Of a DNA stretch of 20,094 nt, positions 16,613 through 20,094 are shown one piece after another. Position 1 is the first letter of the stretch. Each line of letters starts with the position of its first letter. The DNA is from Clostridia bacterium (lineage in GTDB: Bacteria; Bacillota_A; Clostridia; TANB77; CAG-508), in contig JAAVZD010000061.1 of NCBI GenBank assembly GCA_022791475.1, forward strand, positions 1 to 20,094, read 5' to 3'. The translations under genes were made by a program, and so were the position numbers. The notes beneath the pieces were generated by a model. That model saw nothing but the letters and a program-made list of their open reading frames with translations, was not told the origin of the DNA and made no database searches.

Positions 16613-17200
16613 ATGGGACAACAATTGCGGGAATATTTTTCGGATATTCATTCGGCGCTTTGTTCGTTGATTGTGACGGACGGGGTGGGGAAAGAGATGG
16701 CTCAAGATGAAGGGATGAGAAAATGGATTGAGCGTATTAAGAAGGTGAGGGAAGCTTCCGGCTGTATATTTTTGTGTGGGAATGGAGCAAGTGCGGCGAT
16801 AGCGGAGCATTTTTCACACGATTTTTTCCAAAATGGAAAAATACGTACAGATACGTGTTCCGAGACGGCTCATATAACGGCGATCAGTAACGATATCGGT
16901 TACGAGAGGGTGTTTGCCTATCGAATTGAACGCCTGATTTGTGAGAAGGATCTATTAATTACAGTATCTTCGTCAGGAAATTCTCCAAGTGTAATAGAAG
17001 CAATAAAAGCGGCAAAGGAAAAAAGCGCGTTTGTAGTGACTCTTTCTGGAAAGAAAAAGGATAATTTGTCAAGGCAGATGGGGAATCTCAATTTTTATGT
17101 CCCGTTAGATACATATGGAATGGTAGAATCAGCACATGCAGTTCTGCTTCATAGCGCGTTGGATCTATTTTTAGATGAGATGGAAGGAGGGCGGCATTGA
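16613..17200 (+). CDS. GmhA-like SIS-domain sugar isomerase
   Basis: A 195-residue single SIS-domain protein resembling phosphoheptose isomerase GmhA, which converts sedoheptulose 7-phosphate to a heptose 7-phosphate. FLCGNGASAAIAEHF at residues 53-67 carries the phosphate-binding Gly-Asn-Gly-Ala-Ser loop and a Glu65 in the position of the GmhA catalytic Glu. SSSGNSPSVIEA at 119-130 is the second sugar-phosphate loop, and ESAHAVLLH at 172-180 carries the C-terminal catalytic-type His. Length matches GmhA (about 190-200). No heptose kinase or ADP/GDP-heptose nucleotidyltransferase is nearby, so the product may be a different ketose/aldose phosphate. It shares a single base with the next start. 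Confidence 0.9.
   Translation: MGQQLREYFSDIHSALCSLIVTDGVGKEMAQDEGMRKWIERIKKVREASGCIFLCGNGASAAIAEHFSHDFFQNGKIRTDTCSETAHITAISNDIGYERVFAYRIERLICEKDLLITVSSSGNSPSVIEAIKAAKEKSAFVVTLSGKKKDNLSRQMGNLNFYVPLDTYGMVESAHAVLLHSALDLFLDEMEGGRH
17184..17190 (+). promoter_or_regulatory. Ribosome binding site choosing ATG 17200
   Basis: AAGGAGG lies 9 bases before ATG 17200. The in-frame TTG at 17197 is one codon earlier and less likely. Confidence 0.75.
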
Positions 17201-18108
17201 TGAAAGTGGCAGTAGGTGCATCATCTTTTTCTCAGAGCAGTGACAGAGCGCTTCGTTTATTGACGGATAAAGGAATTGAGGTTGTAAAAAACCCTTATGG
17301 AAGAAAAATGACAGTGGATGAGACTATACGGCATCTACAAGGTGCAGATGGACTTTTAGCAGGCTTGGAGCTCCTAAATGAAGATGTGTTAAGCAAAGCC
17401 CCTACGTTGAAAGCCATTGCCAGGATTGGTATCGGAATGGACAATGTGGATATAGAGGCGGTAAAGCGAAGAAAAATCGCACTGTCAAACACTCCGGATG
17501 CACCGACGGAGGCTGTAGCAGAGATGACTATGGCGGCGTTATTGGCGATTGGCCATAAGCTCATCCAGTGCAATGATGAGATGCACCGCAACATTTGGAA
17601 AAAGCATATCGGATTTTCTCTGAAAAACCTTAACGTGCTGTTGATCGGATATGGGAGGATTGGAAAGCGAGTAAAATGTATGCTGAATGTTTTTGGAAGT
17701 AACATAAAGGCGTATGATGAATACCTGTCGGGATATGATACGGATTTGGAACAAAAATTGGCGTGGGCGGATGTGATTTCACTTCATGCTTCGGGAAACA
17801 AAGAAGTTCTAACACCAGAGCGATTTGGAAAAATGAAGAATGGCGTTGTGATACTAAATAGTGCGAGGGGAGCATTGCTTAATGAGCAGGCGTTAGTGGA
17901 AGCATTAGAGAGCGGAAGGGTATCCTATTTTTGGGGAGATGTATTTTGGCAGGAGCCTTATGAGGGAAAGCTCCAAAATATAGAGAATGCGATTTTAACG
18001 CCACATATTGCGACCTATAACAGCTATTGCAGGGAAACGATGGAAGTGGAGGCAGTAGAAAATCTGCTGTATGATTTGGAAATGGCCTTTGTAAGAATGG
18101 AGGGTTAA
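17200..18108 (+). CDS. D-isomer-specific 2-hydroxyacid dehydrogenase (SerA-like)
   Basis: A 302-residue NAD-dependent dehydrogenase of the 2-hydroxyacid family, without the regulatory ACT domain of full-length SerA. Gly-Tyr-Gly-Arg-Ile-Gly at residues 150-155 is the NAD loop, followed by Asp173 at the second strand end. The catalytic trio is visible as Arg223 (NSARGALLNE), Glu252 (DVFWQEP) and His269 (LTPHIA). VAEMTM at 107-112 is the usual helix before the cofactor domain. The family reduces or oxidises 2-keto/2-hydroxy acids. With an isomerase, a phosphatase and a CMP transferase beside it, it may act on a sugar acid rather than serve serine synthesis, since no serine gene is near. It is the last member of the coupled cassette. 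Confidence 0.92.
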   Translation: MKVAVGASSFSQSSDRALRLLTDKGIEVVKNPYGRKMTVDETIRHLQGADGLLAGLELLNEDVLSKAPTLKAIARIGIGMDNVDIEAVKRRKIALSNTPDAPTEAVAEMTMAALLAIGHKLIQCNDEMHRNIWKKHIGFSLKNLNVLLIGYGRIGKRVKCMLNVFGSNIKAYDEYLSGYDTDLEQKLAWADVISLHASGNKEVLTPERFGKMKNGVVILNSARGALLNEQALVEALESGRVSYFWGDVFWQEPYEGKLQNIENAILTPHIATYNSYCRETMEVEAVENLLYDLEMAFVRMEG

Positions 18109-18158
18109 GAAAAGGGAACGGTTATATGAAAAATAGGAACTTATCGAGTAAGTAAATT

Positions 18159-18164
18159 GGAGGG
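18159..18164 (+). promoter_or_regulatory. Ribosome binding site choosing ATG 18175
   Basis: GGAGGG lies 10 bases before ATG 18175. The in-frame TTG at 18157 overlaps this site and adds six residues before the conserved first strand, so ATG 18175 is preferred. Confidence 0.75.
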
Positions 18165-18174
18165 AAATAAACAA

Positions 18175-19617
18175 ATGAAAATTGCAGTTATCGGCACAGG
18201 ATATGTTGGACTGGTAACAGGAACTTGCTTTGCAAACATGGGAAACACAGTCTGGTGCGTGGATGTGGATGAAAAGAAAATCGAAAACCTGAAAAGAGGC
18301 ATTATCCCGATTTATGAACCAGGATTGTCCGAGATGGTTTTAAATAATTTCAAACAGAGGAATCTAAATTTTACAACAAAAATACAGGAGGCATTGGAGA
18401 TTTGTAATATTTGCTTCATAGCAGTTGGAACGCCAATGGGCGAGGATGGAAGCGCCGACCTACATTATGTTCTTGACGTAGCTGAGAGTATCGGGAAATA
18501 TATGTCTCATCATATGTATGTTGTAGATAAGTCCACTGTTCCAGTGGGGACTGCAGAGAAGGTGTATACCCGTATACAGGAGGAACTTAGTAAACGGGAG
18601 AGCAATCTGACCTTTGATGTTATTTCTAATCCAGAGTTTTTGAAAGAGGGAAATGCCATTTCTGACTGCATGAAGCCGGATAGAATTGTAATTGGCATTA
18701 ACAATGAAGATGCAGAAGAAATAATGCGTGAATTGTACAAGCCATATCTGATGAATACAGAGAACTTTATCGTAATGGATATTGCAAGCGCTGAAATGAC
18801 AAAGTATGCAGCTAATTCAATGCTTGCCACAAAGATTTCTTTTATGAATGAGATTTCCAATATTTGTGAGCGGGTTGGGGCAGATATTAATAAAATACGT
18901 AAAGGAATCGGAAGTGATAAACGTATTGGTTATTCTTTCATTTACCCTGGGTGCGGTTATGGCGGAAGCTGTTTCCCAAAAGATGTGAAAGCTCTGATTA
19001 AAACAGCCGATGAATATGGCTACGGCGCACCGCTGTTACAGTCTGTTGAGGAAGTCAACAATACACAAAAACTGGTGCTTGTGGAAAAAGTAAAACAGCG
19101 TTTTAGTACAAATTTATTAGGGAAAGTATTTGCGGTATGGGGCCTTGCCTTTAAGCCAGATACAGATGATATGAGGGAATCAGCAGCAATCACCATTATA
19201 GAGGAGCTGACGGAACTGGGAGCAGAAATACAGGCTTATGATCCGAAAGCAATGGACGAGGCAAGAGAATGTTATTTAAAGGGCAATGAAAGAGTTACAT
19301 ACTGTGAGAGCAAATATGATGCACTGAAAGGTGCGGATGCGCTTGTACTGGTGACAGAATGGAAGGAATTCCGTAGTCCTGATTTTTATGAGATAAAGGA
19401 ACGATTAAGGAATCCGGTTATTTTTGACGGAAGAAATCAGTACAGTGCAAAAAGTTTGGAAAAATATGGATTGGATTATTATCAGATTGGTGTGAGACCC
19501 AGTGTGGAGGTAACAGCCACCGAGGGGGCGCTTTTGAGGATCTCCTCCGCCCGGTCCCAGTTCTCCGCCGAAATACAGCCCAGAACGTGGCCGTCCTGCC
19601 GCAGGTCGCCGGTATAG
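18175..19617 (+). CDS. ugd: UDP-glucose 6-dehydrogenase, with a foreign C-terminal tail
   Basis: Oxidises UDP-glucose to UDP-glucuronate with two NAD. Three-domain family layout: GTGYVG at residues 7-12, the Asp at 30 and 32 binding NAD, DKSTVPVGT at 118-126, NPEFLKEGNA at 152-161, the central helix KYAANSMLATKISFMNEI, the catalytic Cys266 in GCGYGGSCFPKD (259-270), and a C-terminal domain with LAFKPDTDDMRES (324-336) and FDGRN (417-421). Native sequence is convincing to about residue 441 (Gly-Val-Arg, near base 19497), close to where many family members end. The remaining 39 residues, to the stop at 19615-19617, are translated from high-GC DNA and match nothing expected of Ugd. The gene follows a 66-base gap after the cassette. 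Confidence 0.93.
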   Translation: MKIAVIGTGYVGLVTGTCFANMGNTVWCVDVDEKKIENLKRGIIPIYEPGLSEMVLNNFKQRNLNFTTKIQEALEICNICFIAVGTPMGEDGSADLHYVLDVAESIGKYMSHHMYVVDKSTVPVGTAEKVYTRIQEELSKRESNLTFDVISNPEFLKEGNAISDCMKPDRIVIGINNEDAEEIMRELYKPYLMNTENFIVMDIASAEMTKYAANSMLATKISFMNEISNICERVGADINKIRKGIGSDKRIGYSFIYPGCGYGGSCFPKDVKALIKTADEYGYGAPLLQSVEEVNNTQKLVLVEKVKQRFSTNLLGKVFAVWGLAFKPDTDDMRESAAITIIEELTELGAEIQAYDPKAMDEARECYLKGNERVTYCESKYDALKGADALVLVTEWKEFRSPDFYEIKERLRNPVIFDGRNQYSAKSLEKYGLDYYQIGVRPSVEVTATEGALLRISSARSQFSAEIQPRTWPSCRRSPV

Positions 19618-20094
19618 ACCTCATATTCCCCCGAGTCCAGGGCCTTCAAATAGTAGTAGCTGGGCCCGCCCGACCAGGAGGGCTTCGGGTCGACGGTGGA
19701 AAAGGAGAGGATATGGGTCCACTCCTCCTCCCACTTGGGGATGGGCCCGACGCTCCGGCTCCCCTCCAGGGCGGCGGTGCCCAGAGACACGGTGTCAATC
19801 TGGAGCAGCTCCTTCACCTGCTCCAGCTGTTCCGGATCGGTGAGCACCCGTCCGTCGTGGAGCATGGGCATGTTGAGCCAGATGCCCCGGGCGGTGGTCA
19901 GCCGGGCGTGGTAGCGGTTGTAGTCCACAGACCCGTGTCCGATGTCCTCCTGCGCCCGTCCTCGCTGCTGCCGGGCCAGCAGTTCCAGCCCCCCCGGGGC
20001 GGAGACGTCCAGTGTCCCTGCCACACGGTAGGACTCCGCGCCCATTTCAGCGGGTGTGACCAGCAGGCACCAGTCCCTGTTGACGGCGGGGACG
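19482..20094 (-). CDS. 3' part of an unidentified gene from high-GC DNA (partial)
   Basis: A minus-strand reading frame open from the right edge of the window to TGA at 19482-19484, about 203 residues with no start in view (the first in-frame Met is at 20045 but the frame continues upstream to the edge). Third positions are mostly G or C, as expected for a real gene of a high-GC organism. It contains RGIWLNMPMLHDGR, KWEEEWTHILSFS and a GPSYYYLKAL-DSGEYEVYTGDL stretch, suggesting a globular beta-rich domain. I do not recognise the family. The last 5-8 residues are read from the low-GC side of the junction, so the natural C-terminus is missing. Confidence 0.6.
   Translation of the reverse strand, partial: VPAVNRDWCLLVTPAEMGAESYRVAGTLDVSAPGGLELLARQQRGRAQEDIGHGSVDYNRYHARLTTARGIWLNMPMLHDGRVLTDPEQLEQVKELLQIDTVSLGTAALEGSRSVGPIPKWEEEWTHILSFSTVDPKPSWSGGPSYYYLKALDSGEYEVYTGDLRQDGHVLGCISAENWDRAEEILKSAPSVAVTSTLGLTPI
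19495..19515 (+). other. Abrupt compositional junction (probable chimeric join)
   Basis: Hand counts of single 60-base rows give about 33% GC for 19381-19440 but 60% for 19621-19680 and 65% for 19801-19860. The change falls within a few tens of bases, just where Ugd homology ends and a minus-strand gene begins. No terminal inverted repeat, target duplication or tRNA is visible at the boundary. A misassembled contig is the simplest reading. Confidence 0.75.

Noticed and set aside
4259..16618. Repeated ATG-GAG/GAA-ATG double starts (4259, 11882, 16607) as a regulatory motif
   Set aside because: They are easily explained by purine-rich Shine-Dalgarno context and Met-Glu codons by chance; nothing else is shared among the three sites.
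16613..17200. Classical ADP/GDP-heptose pathway
   Set aside because: Only the GmhA-like isomerase is present; the kinase, GmhB phosphatase and heptose nucleotidyltransferase are absent from the window.
17295..17705. Antisense reading frame of 136 codons inside the dehydrogenase gene
   Set aside because: It lies opposite conserved NAD-binding sequence and shows no family features.
19482..19530. Insertion sequence or attachment site at the GC junction
   Set aside because: No inverted repeats, direct target duplication, transposase or integrase is visible on either side.

Overview
The window is almost entirely one co-directional (+ strand) gene cluster for a cell-surface polysaccharide. It comes from a low-GC Gram-positive bacterium, most likely a gut Clostridium/Lachnospiraceae-type Firmicute. 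Supporting signs are AT-rich coding DNA, strong AGGAG-type ribosome binding sites, densely packed and overlapping genes, and the family mix: IspD/TarI-type cytidylyltransferase, Glf, GalE, DUF4422 and GT8 glycosyltransferases, Ugd. I see no rRNA, tRNA, CRISPR array, IS element or convincing intrinsic terminator.

Layout. (a) 1-285: the probable tail of an upstream gene and a short leader. (b) 286-3164: precursor genes for a CDP-activated compound (IspD/TarI family), UDP-galactofuranose (glf) and UDP-galactose (galE). (c) 3170-11843: six glycosyltransferase-like proteins: two DUF4422, three GT8 and one large unassigned protein with weak GT-B resemblance. Each carries a small Rossmann-like module with a Tyr-Gly-Ala-Gly-type loop, N-terminal in the two DUF4422 proteins and C-terminal in the other four; one GT8 protein appears to carry a second, degenerate copy. 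(d) 11882-13057: a cytosolic protein with about seven beta-propeller-like repeats. (e) 13077-18108: a tightly coupled six-gene cassette (zinc-ribbon methyltransferase-like protein, Gfo/Idh/MocA oxidoreductase, NeuA/KdsB-like cytidylyltransferase, inositol-monophosphatase-family phosphatase, GmhA-like SIS isomerase, D-2-hydroxyacid dehydrogenase). It looks like a pathway to an unusual CMP-activated sugar or sugar acid. (f) 18175 to about 19497: ugd, for UDP-glucuronate.

At about 19495-19515 the sequence changes abruptly from about one-third GC to above 60% GC. The rest of the window is the 3' part of an unrelated minus-strand gene. The last codons of ugd are replaced by readthrough into this DNA. 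A chimeric assembly join is the simplest explanation; a genuine recombination junction is the alternative.

How the genes may work together (inference): GalE, Glf and Ugd feed UDP-Gal, UDP-Galf and UDP-GlcA to the glycosyltransferases, while the cytidylyltransferases supply one or two CDP/CMP-linked decorations. Chain initiation, polymerisation and export genes are not in the window and presumably lie upstream. The two features most worth following are the repeated Rossmann module shared by unrelated glycosyltransferases and the six-gene cassette, which matches no activated-sugar pathway I can name.
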